A stretch of DNA of 17,076 nt from an uncultured Rickettsiaceae bacterium (GCA_905479885.1 CAJQOE010000032.1:1-17076), one strand, 5' to 3'; counted from the stretch's first letter, positions 1-8,128 are shown. Notes: generated by a model not told the origin, from the letters alone. Numbers and translations: made by a program.

Positions 1-639
1 TCCGCCTGGTTTTCTGACAGATATATTAGCGTCGCAACGCATAGAACCTTGATCCATATTGCCATCACAAGAGCCAACATAACGAAATAATGTTCTCAGT
101 TTTTTTACATATTCTGCTGCTTCATATGGCGAACTCATGTCGGGTTCTGTCACTACTTCCATTAAGGCAATTCCAGAACGATTCAAATCGATTAAACTAT
201 ATTCTGGGTGCTGATCATGAATGGATTTCCCTGCATCTTGCTCTAGGTGAATACGATTAATTCTAATTCTTTTCTCAGAACCATCTTCTGTTCTTATATG
301 CAAATGCCCGTTCTGCACTATTGGTATATAAAATTGTGAGATCTGATAACCTTGCGGCAAATCTGCATAAAAATAATTTTTTCTATCAAAGACTGAGAGC
401 TTATTAATTTCTGCATTAATTCCAAGGCCAGTTTTAATAGCCTGCTCCACGCAATATTTATTAAGCACTGGGAGCATACCAGGCAATGCTGCATCAACTA
501 AAGAAACTTGAGTATTTGGCGCTGCGCCGAACTCGGTTGCTGCTCCTGAAAACAACTTAGCTTTTGACGAAACTTGTGCATGTACCTCAAGCCCAATTAC
601 ATATTCCCATTCACCGGTATTTCCTGTTATATAAGCCAT
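1..639 (-). CDS. gatB: Asp-tRNA(Asn)/Glu-tRNA(Gln) amidotransferase subunit B (partial, 3' end outside window)
   Basis: GatB binds misacylated Glu-tRNA(Gln) or Asp-tRNA(Asn), activates the side-chain carboxylate with ATP and receives ammonia from GatA, giving Gln-tRNA(Gln) or Asn-tRNA(Asn) in the cytoplasm. The visible 213 residues are the N-terminal half of the cradle (kinase-like) domain. They include the family signatures WEYVIGLEVHAQ near residue 11, the AAPNTQVSLVDAALPGMLP stretch, the FDRKNYFYADLPQGYQISQ region and SMRCDANISVRKPGG at the window edge. The reading frame is open to base 1, so the gene is cut by the window rather than broken. The ATG at 639 overlaps the gatA stop as TAATG, with an AGAGGA Shine-Dalgarno inside the gatA end, which points to translational coupling. 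The assignment is secure; whether Gln, Asn or both are made cannot be told here. Confidence 0.97.
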   Translation of the reverse strand, partial: MAYITGNTGEWEYVIGLEVHAQVSSKAKLFSGAATEFGAAPNTQVSLVDAALPGMLPVLNKYCVEQAIKTGLGINAEINKLSVFDRKNYFYADLPQGYQISQFYIPIVQNGHLHIRTEDGSEKRIRINRIHLEQDAGKSIHDQHPEYSLIDLNRSGIALMEVVTEPDMSSPYEAAEYVKKLRTLFRYVGSCDGNMDQGSMRCDANISVRKPGG

Positions 640-2120
640 TAAAATCCTCTTGGTGTAAAGTCAATATCTGATACTGCCAACTCGATTGCTGCTGATGCAC
701 GTAGCAAATTATACTCATCAAATGCTGGGGCAACTAATTGCATTCCAAGCGGCAAGCCATTAGATGAAAGCGCCGTTGGCACAGATGTACATGGAAGGCC
801 TGCAAGGCTTGCTGGAATTGTAAAAATATCATTCAAATACATAGAAAGAGGATCATCTTGCCTTTCTCCAATACCAAAAGCTGCCGTTGGTGTTGATGGT
901 AATAAAATTATATCTGCTTTTGTATAAGCTGCTTTAAAGTCATTAGCAATCAATCGACGCACCTTTTGTGCCTTCAAATAATAAGCATCCATATGGCTAG
1001 AAGATAATACATATGCCCCGATCATAATACGGCGCTTAACTTCTTCACCAAAACCTTCCGTACGCGTGTTAATGTACATTTCTTCTAGATTAAGGCCAGT
1101 TTTATCCGTTCTATGACCATAACGTACGCCATCATATCTAGAAAGATTTGAAGACGCCTCAGCTGGTGCAATTACGTAATAAACTGATAATGCATATTTT
1201 GCATTTGGCAACTTAATATCAACAATTTCAGCGCCTGCAGCTTTCATCATATCGATAGAATCTTGCCACATTTTAATGATCTCACTACTAACGCCCTCTA
1301 ACTCCATGAGATCAGTCGGCACGCCTACTTTCATGCCTTTAACCGATTGACTACAAGCTGATACTAATTCTGGCACAGCTTTATCGATTGAGGTTGAATC
1401 ATTCTCATCAAAACCCATCATGGCTTCTAGCATTAGGGCAGCATCTGAAGCTGATCTAGTAAAGACGCCAGCTTGATCCAGAGAACTAGCAAAAGCAACC
1501 ATACCCCATCTTGAGCATCTTCCATAAGTTGGTTTAATACCAAAAGTACCAGTAAATGCCGCTGGCTGTCTAATTGAACCACCCGTATCGCTTCCAAGCG
1601 CCGCCATTGCAGCAAAACTACTTACCGCCGCTGCAGAACCACCAGAAGACCCACCAGGAACTAGGTCTTGATCAGAACCATTCACCTTCCAAGGGTTAAT
1701 TACATTACCAAAATAGCTAGTCATATTAGAAGAACCCATGGCAAATTCATCCATATTTGCCTTGCCGATCATTATAGTACCGCAATCTGCAATCTTCCGA
1801 CTTACAGTAGATTCATAGGTTGGCACAAAATTACTGAGCATCTTCGAGCCAGCAGTAGTTTTAACCCCTTTAGTACAAAACAAATCCTTTACTCCAATTG
1901 GAATCCCTTCCAATTTACGCTCTGAACCATTTTGATAACGCTTATCAGCCTGTTCTGCCATAATTTTTGCCGAGTCAAACGTCTCAGTAATATAGCTGTT
2001 TAAAGGTTTAACTTTTTCCGCCTGAATAATGTGCGCATTAACAAGCTCCGTGGAAGTAAATTCTTTATTTTTTAAACCATGCAGAGCATCTGTGATTGAT
2101 AATTTTATTAGTTCTTTCAT
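639..2120 (-). CDS. gatA: Asp-tRNA(Asn)/Glu-tRNA(Gln) amidotransferase subunit A
   Basis: GatA is the glutaminase of GatCAB: it releases ammonia from glutamine and channels it to GatB. It belongs to the amidase signature family. From the ATG at 2120 (493 aa, usual length) the Ser-cisSer-Lys triad is K78 in GIPIGVKDLF, S158 in GGSSGGS and the nucleophile S182 in TGGSIRQP. Many stretches match Rickettsia GatA as I recall it, for example YYVIAPAEASSNLSRYDGVR and EEVKRRIMIG. A TTG at 2129 would add three residues (M-N-N) and overlap gatC by 8 nt. I prefer the ATG because it sits 1 nt after the gatC stop and yields the usual MKEL/MTEL-type N-terminus. It is the third gene of bamE-gatC-gatA-gatB. 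The protein appears complete with no missing catalytic residue. Confidence 0.97.
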   Translation of the reverse strand: MKELIKLSITDALHGLKNKEFTSTELVNAHIIQAEKVKPLNSYITETFDSAKIMAEQADKRYQNGSERKLEGIPIGVKDLFCTKGVKTTAGSKMLSNFVPTYESTVSRKIADCGTIMIGKANMDEFAMGSSNMTSYFGNVINPWKVNGSDQDLVPGGSSGGSAAAVSSFAAMAALGSDTGGSIRQPAAFTGTFGIKPTYGRCSRWGMVAFASSLDQAGVFTRSASDAALMLEAMMGFDENDSTSIDKAVPELVSACSQSVKGMKVGVPTDLMELEGVSSEIIKMWQDSIDMMKAAGAEIVDIKLPNAKYALSVYYVIAPAEASSNLSRYDGVRYGHRTDKTGLNLEEMYINTRTEGFGEEVKRRIMIGAYVLSSSHMDAYYLKAQKVRRLIANDFKAAYTKADIILLPSTPTAAFGIGERQDDPLSMYLNDIFTIPASLAGLPCTSVPTALSSNGLPLGMQLVAPAFDEYNLLRASAAIELAVSDIDFTPRGF

Positions 2121-2121
2121 A

Positions 2122-2424
2122 TTATTCAATTACCTTTGGTACAACAAAACATTTTATTTCTTTAGCGAACTCAGCGCCCTTTTCTGGAATATTTTTAAAC
2201 AGATTTGCTGACTCATCTGCTGTAGTCACTTTATCTTCAAGCATTCTCTGGTCCATATCACACACAGACCTAAGAGGTTCTACTTCAGAACAATCAACAT
2301 TTTTCAACTCATCTATCATATTAATAACGCTAGTGAGCTTTAAGGAGAAAGCTTGACTTTCTGCCACCGTGAAATTTAGTTTAGCTAATTTCTGTAGCTT
2401 CTTTAATTCTATCTCTGTAATCAT
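2122..2424 (-). CDS. gatC: Asp-tRNA(Asn)/Glu-tRNA(Gln) amidotransferase subunit C
   Basis: GatC is the small subunit that wraps around the GatA-GatB interface and stabilises the amidotransferase. The 100-residue product has the family pattern: an N-terminal helix beginning ITEIELKKLQKLAKL, the VINMIDELKNVD segment with conserved hydrophobic spacing, the S-x-VEPLRSVCDM motif near residues 46-56 (the usual VxPxxh site), and the C-terminal FFVVPKVIE-like tail, here CFVVPKVIE. It follows bamE after 5 nt and precedes gatA with a 1-nt gap, so it is certainly in the same transcript. No strong Shine-Dalgarno is visible; coupling to bamE translation is likely. Confidence 0.95.
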   Translation of the reverse strand: MITEIELKKLQKLAKLNFTVAESQAFSLKLTSVINMIDELKNVDCSEVEPLRSVCDMDQRMLEDKVTTADESANLFKNIPEKGAEFAKEIKCFVVPKVIE

Positions 2425-2429
2425 TTTTA

Positions 2430-2906
2430 CTACTTTTTCTTTTTACGTCTATTGCTACTAGCATCGGTTGTTTTATTGAATCTACCGATATTTTTTACAA
2501 ATTTTTGTACACCGGTTTGTTCTGTACCATGTGTTTTTGTATAATGGTTATGCGTTGAAATATTTTCATTTTGCATATCGGTTAAAAGGCTTGCTTCTAT
2601 AACCTTGTTATTATCGTTAAAAGTGATTTTCACAATACGCTGTGTGATAACTTTTGCTTCAAACCACGCACGCTTACTGAGCGATCTTTGTATGTAATAC
2701 CAAGTATTATCAGTATAATCTGGTATATAAGTCGGTGTTCCAACAAGGCCAGCTACTTCTTTTTTGCTAGGTTTTTTATTATTAATTTCTGCAACAGCTT
2801 TATCACTAACAAACTGCCCTCTGACTTCCATAGTCTGGCATCCAGATAAAATTAACAAGGTGATTATAGTAAGTAATGGAGTCAAATATGTCTTTAAATT
2901 CATCAT
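2430..2906 (-). CDS. bamE: Outer membrane protein assembly factor BamE (SmpA/OmlA lipoprotein)
   Basis: BamE is a small lipoprotein of the BAM complex that folds beta-barrels into the outer membrane. The N-terminus is a lipoprotein signal: M-N-L-K, a hydrophobic run, then the lipobox L-S-G-C with the lipidated cysteine at C23 (counting from the first Met). The SmpA/OmlA domain covers roughly residues 28-112, with the conserved pattern VAGLVGTPTYIPDYTDNTWY followed by YIQ and a strand-rich KITFNDNNKV region, as in E. coli BamE (LGTP...WYY). The C-terminal ~45 residues are polar and end in RRKKKK, an extension beyond the core domain. Start choice between the two adjacent Met codons is open. It is the first gene of the operon with gatCAB and diverges from rpmF. 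Confidence 0.85.
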   Translation of the reverse strand: MMNLKTYLTPLLTIITLLILSGCQTMEVRGQFVSDKAVAEINNKKPSKKEVAGLVGTPTYIPDYTDNTWYYIQRSLSKRAWFEAKVITQRIVKITFNDNNKVIEASLLTDMQNENISTHNHYTKTHGTEQTGVQKFVKNIGRFNKTTDASSNRRKKKK

Positions 2907-2971
2907 AAAAATTATTTATATTAAAAATACTATAGATTTCGTAAGTGAAATATAATATAATGCGCAGCAGT

Positions 2972-3000
2972 TTGACAGTACTTTTTTAAAAATCTTGTAT
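2972..3000 (+). promoter_or_regulatory. Predicted sigma70-type promoter of the rpmF operon
   Basis: A perfect TTGACA (2972-2977) lies 17 bases before TTGTAT (2995-3000), which matches only 3 of 6 positions of the -10 consensus. Better -10 matches, TATAAA (2998-3003) and TATACT (3004-3009), lie just downstream but at longer spacing. The region is the only intergenic space upstream of rpmF and sits about 27-55 bases before its ATG. The -35 is convincing; which -10 is used is uncertain. Confidence 0.5.
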
Positions 3001-3026
3001 AAATATACTTTATTGAGGGATAAATA

Positions 3027-3224
3027 ATGGCAGTTCCAAAGAAAAAAACATCTAAATCCAAGCGCAACATGAGAAGATCTCATGATGCTTTAAGCAGAAT
3101 TAATGTAATCATCGACAAAGATACTGGTGAATACAGACGCCCACATCATATTGATACAAGCAGTGGTTCTTATAATGATAAACAAATTGTTATAACAAAA
3201 ACTGACGATAGCGACGTAGAGTAG
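3027..3224 (+). CDS. rpmF: 50S ribosomal protein L32
   Basis: L32 is a small structural protein of the large ribosomal subunit. The 65-residue product begins MAVPKKKTSKSKRNMRRSHD, the hallmark N-terminus of bL32, and carries the alphaproteobacterial form of the rest (tGEYRRPHHIDTSSGSYNDKQI). Like many alphaproteobacterial versions it lacks the CxxC zinc-ribbon cysteines. A GAGG Shine-Dalgarno at 3015-3018 precedes the ATG. It is the first gene of the plus-strand operon, with fabH starting 6 nt after its stop. Confidence 0.97.
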   Translation: MAVPKKKTSKSKRNMRRSHDALSRINVIIDKDTGEYRRPHHIDTSSGSYNDKQIVITKTDDSDVE

Positions 3225-3230
3225 GAATAA

Positions 3231-4184
3231 ATGGCCTCAAAAATCATAGGATCTGGAGGCTATTTACCAGAAAAAATTCTGACCAACCAAGATCTAGCAC
3301 AATCTATTGATACTAGCGATGAGTGGATTCGCTCAAGAACTGGTATTACCCAAAGACATATCGCTGCCGAAGATGAGTATAGCTCTCATATGGCGCATAA
3401 AGCTGCACTAGCGGCAATAAAAGATGCTGGTATAAATCCAAGCGACATTGATCTAATTATTGCCTGCACCAATACTCCAGATAACAGCTTCCCAGGTATA
3501 GCCAATAAACTACAAGGCTATTTAGGCCTTGGCACCATCCCATCGTTTGATTTACAAGCCATATGCTCTGGATTTGTTTACGGTATGCAAGTATCTGATA
3601 ATATGATCAAATCTGGGAAATACAAAACGGTTCTATTAGTTTGCTCAGAAAAAATGTCTTCTCTCCTAGATTGGGAAAACCGTAAAACTTGCGTGCTGTT
3701 CGGGGATGGCGCAGGAGCGGTAATTTTACAGAATGACGATTCAGACTCTGGCATAATTGACAGCGAGCTCTATTCAGATGGCTCTATGTACGATATTCTC
3801 TATACTGACGGTGGAGTAAGCATGAATGGCCAAAGCGGTACTGTACAAATGAAAGGCCCGGAAGTATTTAAACACGCTATCGAAAAAATGACTGAATCAG
3901 TCAAGAGTTTGCTGCATAGCAATAATATGACTATATCTGATATTGATTATTTCATTCCTCACCAAGCTAACCTTCGAATAATAAACAACATAGTAGCAAA
4001 ATTTGCTATAGATGATGACAAAGTAGTCACTACTATTGCCAAACACGCAAATTGCTCTGCGGCCTCTATACCACTCGCACTATCAGAATTAAAAGCCTCT
4101 AAAGACATTAAAACAGGCGATATACTAGTCTTCACCGCTTTTGGCGCAGGTGCAACCTGGGGCTCAATAATTGTTAGGTGGTAA
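3231..4184 (+). CDS. fabH: 3-oxoacyl-[acyl-carrier-protein] synthase III
   Basis: FabH starts fatty-acid synthesis by condensing acetyl-CoA with malonyl-ACP. The product is 317 aa, the same length as E. coli FabH, and the catalytic triad falls at the same positions: C112 in QAICSGFVYG, H244 in FIPHQANLRI and N274 in KHANCSAASIP. The SDEWIRSRTGI substrate-entry motif (29-39) and the C-terminal FGAGATWGS glycine-rich segment are also present. An AGGAA ribosome site overlaps the rpmF stop, so expression is coupled to L32. In most alphaproteobacteria plsX lies between rpmF and fabH; here there is no room for it. Confidence 0.97.
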   Translation: MASKIIGSGGYLPEKILTNQDLAQSIDTSDEWIRSRTGITQRHIAAEDEYSSHMAHKAALAAIKDAGINPSDIDLIIACTNTPDNSFPGIANKLQGYLGLGTIPSFDLQAICSGFVYGMQVSDNMIKSGKYKTVLLVCSEKMSSLLDWENRKTCVLFGDGAGAVILQNDDSDSGIIDSELYSDGSMYDILYTDGGVSMNGQSGTVQMKGPEVFKHAIEKMTESVKSLLHSNNMTISDIDYFIPHQANLRIINNIVAKFAIDDDKVVTTIAKHANCSAASIPLALSELKASKDIKTGDILVFTAFGAGATWGSIIVRW

Positions 4185-4206
4185 CTTTTCCTCTAGACTA
4201 TTTATG

Positions 4207-4212
4207 TATACT
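4207..4212 (+). promoter_or_regulatory. Possible internal -10 element before ihfA
   Basis: TATACT (5 of 6 consensus positions), directly preceded by TG, lies in the 64-base gap between fabH and ihfA, 36 bases before the ihfA ATG. No good -35 stands 16-18 bases upstream. It could be a weak internal promoter that lets ihfA be expressed apart from fabH; in such AT-rich DNA chance is a real alternative. Confidence 0.22.
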
Positions 4213-4248
4213 AATTTACAGTAATAACACAATGATCTCTAGGAAAGA

Positions 4249-4554
4249 ATGAAAGAGCCAGACACAATTACGAAAGAAAAAATAGCTGAACAACTTAAAA
4301 ACAACTTAGGACTATCATCGCTGATTTGTGAAGATATAACTCTTCATATGTTTTCTGAGTTACTAGAAATGACACAAAACACAAACAAAACCACTCTGCA
4401 AAACTTTGGGACTTGGAAAATTAATTATAAAGATACCAGGCCAGGGTTTAATATAAAAACTGGAAACGCTGTATCAATTAAAGCTCGAAATGTACTAAGA
4501 TTCACTCCAGCAAAAGCTTTCAAAAAACAAATAAATGATACTAATGCTGACTAA
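4249..4554 (+). CDS. ihfA: HU/IHF family DNA-bending protein, probably integration host factor subunit alpha
   Basis: This family binds and sharply bends DNA; IHF acts as an alpha-beta heterodimer in transcription, replication and recombination. The 101-residue product has the N-terminal dimerisation helices (ITKEKIAEQLKNNLGLS), the beta-saddle start at about 48-60 (TTLQNFGTWKI; most family members have FGxF) and the DNA-intercalating arm RPGFNIKTG, with the key proline at P65, followed by a basic segment (SIKARNVLRFTPAKAFKK). An AGGA ribosome site stands at 4241-4244. Assignment to IhfA rather than HU or IhfB rests mainly on position after fabH and before a MerR gene, a conserved alphaproteobacterial order. 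Confidence 0.85.
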   Translation: MKEPDTITKEKIAEQLKNNLGLSSLICEDITLHMFSELLEMTQNTNKTTLQNFGTWKINYKDTRPGFNIKTGNAVSIKARNVLRFTPAKAFKKQINDTNAD

Positions 4555-4825
4555 AAAATATTTTTCTATAGCGGAAACATCAAAGTTGAGCGGTTTGCCA
4601 ACACATAAACTAAGGTACATAGAGAAATCTGATCCTAATATTGAAGTAATACAAATACGCGGCAGAAGATATTATACTAAAGCTAATATAGACTACATCA
4701 ATCACATATATTCCACTTCTTTACCTAATACCCCCTCTAAGGCTACTATCAATAGAAACCCTAAAATTATTGCTAAAATAGACCAACTACTTACGAAATT
4801 TTCAAAACTTGCTGGAATAGATTGA
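4544..4825 (+). CDS. MerR-type helix-turn-helix protein
   Basis: The product is a small (93 aa) MerR-family DNA-binding protein of the kind found next to ihfA in alphaproteobacteria; its target genes are unknown. Residues ~5-55 form the MerR winged helix: FSIAETSKLSGLPTHKLRY (HTH), then IEKSDPNIEVIQIRGRRYY (wing) and TKANIDYI. The usual W in LRFWE is replaced by Y-I here. No effector-binding domain or metal-binding cysteine is present; beyond residue 60 there is only a polar linker and a short C-terminal helix. An in-frame ATG at 4535 would add three residues. Either start lies inside the end of ihfA (11 or 20 nt overlap), so translation is probably coupled. No ribosome site distinguishes the two. 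Confidence 0.8.
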   Translation: MLTKKYFSIAETSKLSGLPTHKLRYIEKSDPNIEVIQIRGRRYYTKANIDYINHIYSTSLPNTPSKATINRNPKIIAKIDQLLTKFSKLAGID

Positions 4826-4836
4826 TCAGATATAAT

Positions 4837-5730
4837 TTAGACTTTAAGCACTATAAGGCTTAGGAAAATAATGAATAAATACAAAATAGAAAACCAAAAT
4901 AATTTTTTAGCTTTACTAAAGTCCTTATCATCAAATAACAAAAATGTATGATATAAAAATATAATACTCATTACAGAAGATATCACTAAATATCCTATAT
5001 TAGCTATCTGCAAAAAATAAGGCATGGCTACAGTAACTACCATTAATATACTATATAATATAATTTGTTTTTTAGTATAAGCCTCACCTTTTATTACCGG
5101 CATCATAGGCACACTACAATCACGATAATCTTGTAGACGAAATAACGCTAGAGCCCAAGAATGAGGCGGGGTCCACATAAAAATAATCGCGAATAATGTA
5201 AATGATTGTAGCGAAATATCACCAGTTACTGCTGCCCAACCTATCATCGGTGGAAAAGCACCAGCTGCACCACCAATAACCACGTTTTGTACAGAACTGC
5301 GCTTCAACCACATTGTATAAATAAACACGTAATATAGTATAGTTAGAGCTAATAACCCAGCAGATATTATATTCACACATAATGCCATTAATAATACAGA
5401 AATCACACCTGTAATCACGCCAAAGGACAAGGCTTCATCTGCTTCAATCGCTCCTGTGATTATAGGACGTTTTTGTGTCCTTTTCATGATCGCATCAATA
5501 TCACGATCATACCACATATTAATTGCAGCAGCAGACCCCGCACCAATCGTTACAAATAAAATCGCTGCAAAGGCAATCACTGGGTGAATCTTACCAGGTG
5601 CAATCCATAACCCACAAAATGCAGTAAAAACCACGAGTGACATTACTCGTGGTTTCATTAACATAATATAATCCTTTACTGATGGTCCGGTATCAGATTC
5701 AAGGCCAGTGGCAGCATAAGTTTTTGTCAT
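4837..5730 (-). CDS. ctaB: Protohaem IX farnesyltransferase (haem O synthase)
   Basis: CtaB, a UbiA-family membrane prenyltransferase, attaches a farnesyl group to haem B to give haem O, the precursor of haem A for cytochrome oxidase. The 297-residue product has the first Asp-rich motif N71-x3-D75-x3-D79 (NMWYDRDIDAIMKRTQKRP), the family segment TPPHSWALAL (187-196) and the second acidic motif D201-Y-R-D204. About eight or nine hydrophobic helices can be traced. The ATG lies 1 nt after the ctaD stop, with a GGTGAT ribosome site complementary to the 16S 3' end inside ctaD, so the two are co-translated. It converges on the merR gene with only 11 nt between the stops and no visible terminator hairpin there. 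Confidence 0.95.
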   Translation of the reverse strand: MTKTYAATGLESDTGPSVKDYIMLMKPRVMSLVVFTAFCGLWIAPGKIHPVIAFAAILFVTIGAGSAAAINMWYDRDIDAIMKRTQKRPIITGAIEADEALSFGVITGVISVLLMALCVNIISAGLLALTILYYVFIYTMWLKRSSVQNVVIGGAAGAFPPMIGWAAVTGDISLQSFTLFAIIFMWTPPHSWALALFRLQDYRDCSVPMMPVIKGEAYTKKQIILYSILMVVTVAMPYFLQIANIGYLVISSVMSIIFLYHTFLLFDDKDFSKAKKLFWFSILYLFIIFLSLIVLKV

Positions 5731-5731
5731 A

Positions 5732-7306
5732 CTATTTTATCACCGGTTGCTTCTCATATGTGTGATACGGAGGTGGCGAATCTACTGTCCATTCCAGAGT
5801 ATCAGCACCGTCACCCCAAGGGTTTTGCGGGCATTTTTTACCAAATTTCAAAGTATAAAAAATAATAAATACAAAGAAGAAGGCAGCAAACATAGACAGC
5901 AACGATCCCATCGAAGAAACAAAATTCCAACCAGCAAATGCATCCGGATAATCTGGTATTCTTCGTGGCATTCCAGCAAGGCCTAGAAAATGCTGAGGAA
6001 AGAATGTCAAATTAACGCCGATAAATGTCAGCCAAAAATGTACTTTACCCATCCATTCAGGATATTGCTTACCAGACATTTTACCAAACCAATAATAAAA
6101 CCCAGCAAAGGCTGTAAACAAAGCACCAAGCGACATCGTATAATGGAAGTGCGCAACAATATAATAAGTATCATGCAATACTCGATCTAAAGCTGAATTG
6201 GAAAGAATGATTCCAGTTACTCCACCAATCGTAAACAAAATAATAAAGCCGATCGAAAATAACATTGGCGTCTTAAGGCTAATAGATCCACCCCACATGG
6301 TTGCAATCCAGCTGAATATTTTAATTCCAGTTGGCACTGCGATCACCATCGTACCTGCTGTAAAATAAAGTAACGCATTATACGACAAACCAACGGTGAA
6401 CATATGGTGCGCCCAAACGATAAACCCAATAAAAGCAATAATCGCCATCGCGCATACCATCGCCGTGTAACCAAAAATTGGCTTGCGTGAAAATGTAGCA
6501 ATCACTTGAGATACTATGCCAAAACCAGGAAGGATAATTATATAAACTTCAGGATGACCAAAAAACCAAAATAAATGCTGAAATAATATAGGATCACCAC
6601 CACCGTCAGGCGAAAAGAAATGCGTACCAAAATTACGATCCGTAAGTAACATTGTAATAGCACCTGCAAGCACTGGAAGTGCTAGCACTAACATAAAAGC
6701 AGTAATCAAAATCGACCAAACAAAAAGTGGCATTTTAAACAAACTCATACCTGGAGCACGCATATTAAAAATGGTTACTATCATGTTAATAGCACCAAGG
6801 ATAGAAGACATACCAGCTAAGTGTAAGCTGAAAATAGCCATGTCCACAGCAGCACCAGGATGACCTACGATGCTACTTAGAGGCGGATATATAGTCCAAC
6901 CGGTACCAGCACCACCATCAATCATACTAGACAGTAACAACAAGGAAAATGAAGGGATCAACAACCAAAAGCTGATATTATTCATTCTAGGAAATGCCAT
7001 ATCCGGAGCACCTATAAGCAAAGGCACGAACCAGTTACCAAACCCTCCAAAAAGAGCTGGCATAATCATAAAAAACACCATAATGAGGGCATGCGCTGTA
7101 ATCAAAACATTAAAAAACTGATGATCGCCACCTAAAAAATCTGAACCAGGAAATGCCAACTGCATACGGAATAAAACTGAAAATAATCCACCTATCAGGC
7201 CAGCAATAACCGAAAAAATGATATACATCGAACCAATATCTTTATGGTTGGTAGAAAGTGTCCACCTTCTCCATCCACGTGGTGTATCATGGGCATGATC
7301 TGTCAT
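5732..7306 (-). CDS. ctaD: Cytochrome c oxidase subunit I (aa3 type)
   Basis: Subunit I is the catalytic core of complex IV, reducing oxygen to water and pumping protons across the inner membrane. The 524-residue, twelve-helix protein has all the expected ligands: H72 (haem a), H251 with the cross-linked Y255 (Cu-B, in GHPEVY), H300-H301 (Cu-B), H386 (haem a3) and H388 (haem a) in AHFHYT. Proton-channel residues are present too: D102 in IGAPDMAFPR and E253 (D channel), and K329 in PTGIKIFSW (K channel). This is the A1-type pattern. A GGAAA ribosome site stands before the ATG at 7306, 15 nt after ctaC. Complete and ordinary. Confidence 0.98.
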   Translation of the reverse strand: MTDHAHDTPRGWRRWTLSTNHKDIGSMYIIFSVIAGLIGGLFSVLFRMQLAFPGSDFLGGDHQFFNVLITAHALIMVFFMIMPALFGGFGNWFVPLLIGAPDMAFPRMNNISFWLLIPSFSLLLLSSMIDGGAGTGWTIYPPLSSIVGHPGAAVDMAIFSLHLAGMSSILGAINMIVTIFNMRAPGMSLFKMPLFVWSILITAFMLVLALPVLAGAITMLLTDRNFGTHFFSPDGGGDPILFQHLFWFFGHPEVYIIILPGFGIVSQVIATFSRKPIFGYTAMVCAMAIIAFIGFIVWAHHMFTVGLSYNALLYFTAGTMVIAVPTGIKIFSWIATMWGGSISLKTPMLFSIGFIILFTIGGVTGIILSNSALDRVLHDTYYIVAHFHYTMSLGALFTAFAGFYYWFGKMSGKQYPEWMGKVHFWLTFIGVNLTFFPQHFLGLAGMPRRIPDYPDAFAGWNFVSSMGSLLSMFAAFFFVFIIFYTLKFGKKCPQNPWGDGADTLEWTVDSPPPYHTYEKQPVIK

Positions 7307-7321
7307 AGCTTTTCCATTATT

Positions 7322-8128
7322 TTAATTATTATTTTCTGCAAAATTTATAGCAGCGTGACTTGCAAACTTAATCTTTGCCTGTTCTAACCAAGCTGCAAAT
7401 TCTTCCTTACTTACAACTTCAATAGCAATTGGCATAAAGCCATGATTGACACCGCATAATTCAGAACATTGACCATAATAAACGCCTTTTTTGTCTATCT
7501 TAGTCCAGGCTTCGTTTGTCCTGCCTGGCACTGCATCTGTTTTCAGACCAAGGGAAGGTACCGCAAAGCTATGTATCACATCTGCAGCAGTAATTAAGAA
7601 TTTGATTATAGCACCTTCTGGCACGACAATTCTGTTATCTACTTCTAATAATCTTAATTGCCCTGGTTTTAAATCTGCTTCTTGAATCATATAGCTATCA
7701 AACTCAATTCCGTCATGGTCAGGATAACTATAAGTCCAATACCATTGAGAGCCAACAACCTTAATCGTCATATCCGCTGATGGTGTATGTTCTGCCATTT
7801 TTAATATTCTAAAAGAAGGCACAGCGATTATCACCAATATAATAATTGGTATTACGGTCCAGATTATTTCTATTGCGGTGTTATGCGTAAGTTTAGACGG
7901 TATAGGATTAGATTTAGCATTAAAACGAAGTAGTACGTAAATAATCAAAAAAACAACAAATAACACTATAGCTGTAGAAAGTATTAGCAAAAAATTATGA
8001 AAATCATGCAATTCTGCCATCACTGGACTAGCGGCTTCCTGGAAATCTAATTGCCATGGCATAGGTTTTGAAGCTAGAGCAGATGGGACTACAAAGAAAG
8101 AAAACAATGCTGTAAAAATTTTGATCAT
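7322..8128 (-). CDS. ctaC: Cytochrome c oxidase subunit II
   Basis: Subunit II takes electrons from cytochrome c at its binuclear Cu-A centre and passes them to subunit I. The 268-residue product begins with a signal peptide ending near ALAS (residues 17-20), followed by two membrane helices (~46-68 and ~88-108) and a periplasmic cupredoxin domain. The aromatic electron-transfer patch SQWYWTYSYPD is at 127-137. Cu-A ligands are H186 (DVIHSF), C221 and C225 (GQCSELCG), H229 and M232, with E223 between the cysteines. First gene of ctaC-ctaD-ctaB. The genes for subunit III and the CtaG assembly factor, often nearby in alphaproteobacteria, are not in this window. Confidence 0.97.
   Translation of the reverse strand: MIKIFTALFSFFVVPSALASKPMPWQLDFQEAASPVMAELHDFHNFLLILSTAIVLFVVFLIIYVLLRFNAKSNPIPSKLTHNTAIEIIWTVIPIIILVIIAVPSFRILKMAEHTPSADMTIKVVGSQWYWTYSYPDHDGIEFDSYMIQEADLKPGQLRLLEVDNRIVVPEGAIIKFLITAADVIHSFAVPSLGLKTDAVPGRTNEAWTKIDKKGVYYGQCSELCGVNHGFMPIAIEVVSKEEFAAWLEQAKIKFASHAAINFAENNN

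Noticed and set aside
1668..1925. Plus-strand open frame of 85 codons inside gatA
   Set aside because: Complementary to conserved GatA catalytic sequence, with no family resemblance of its own.
4826..4836. Bidirectional terminator between merR and ctaB
   Set aside because: Only 11 bases lie between the convergent stops and no stem of useful length is visible there.
5747..6190. Two plus-strand frames (79 and 66 codons) antisense to ctaD
   Set aside because: Overlap the conserved oxidase subunit I on the other strand and show no coding pattern.
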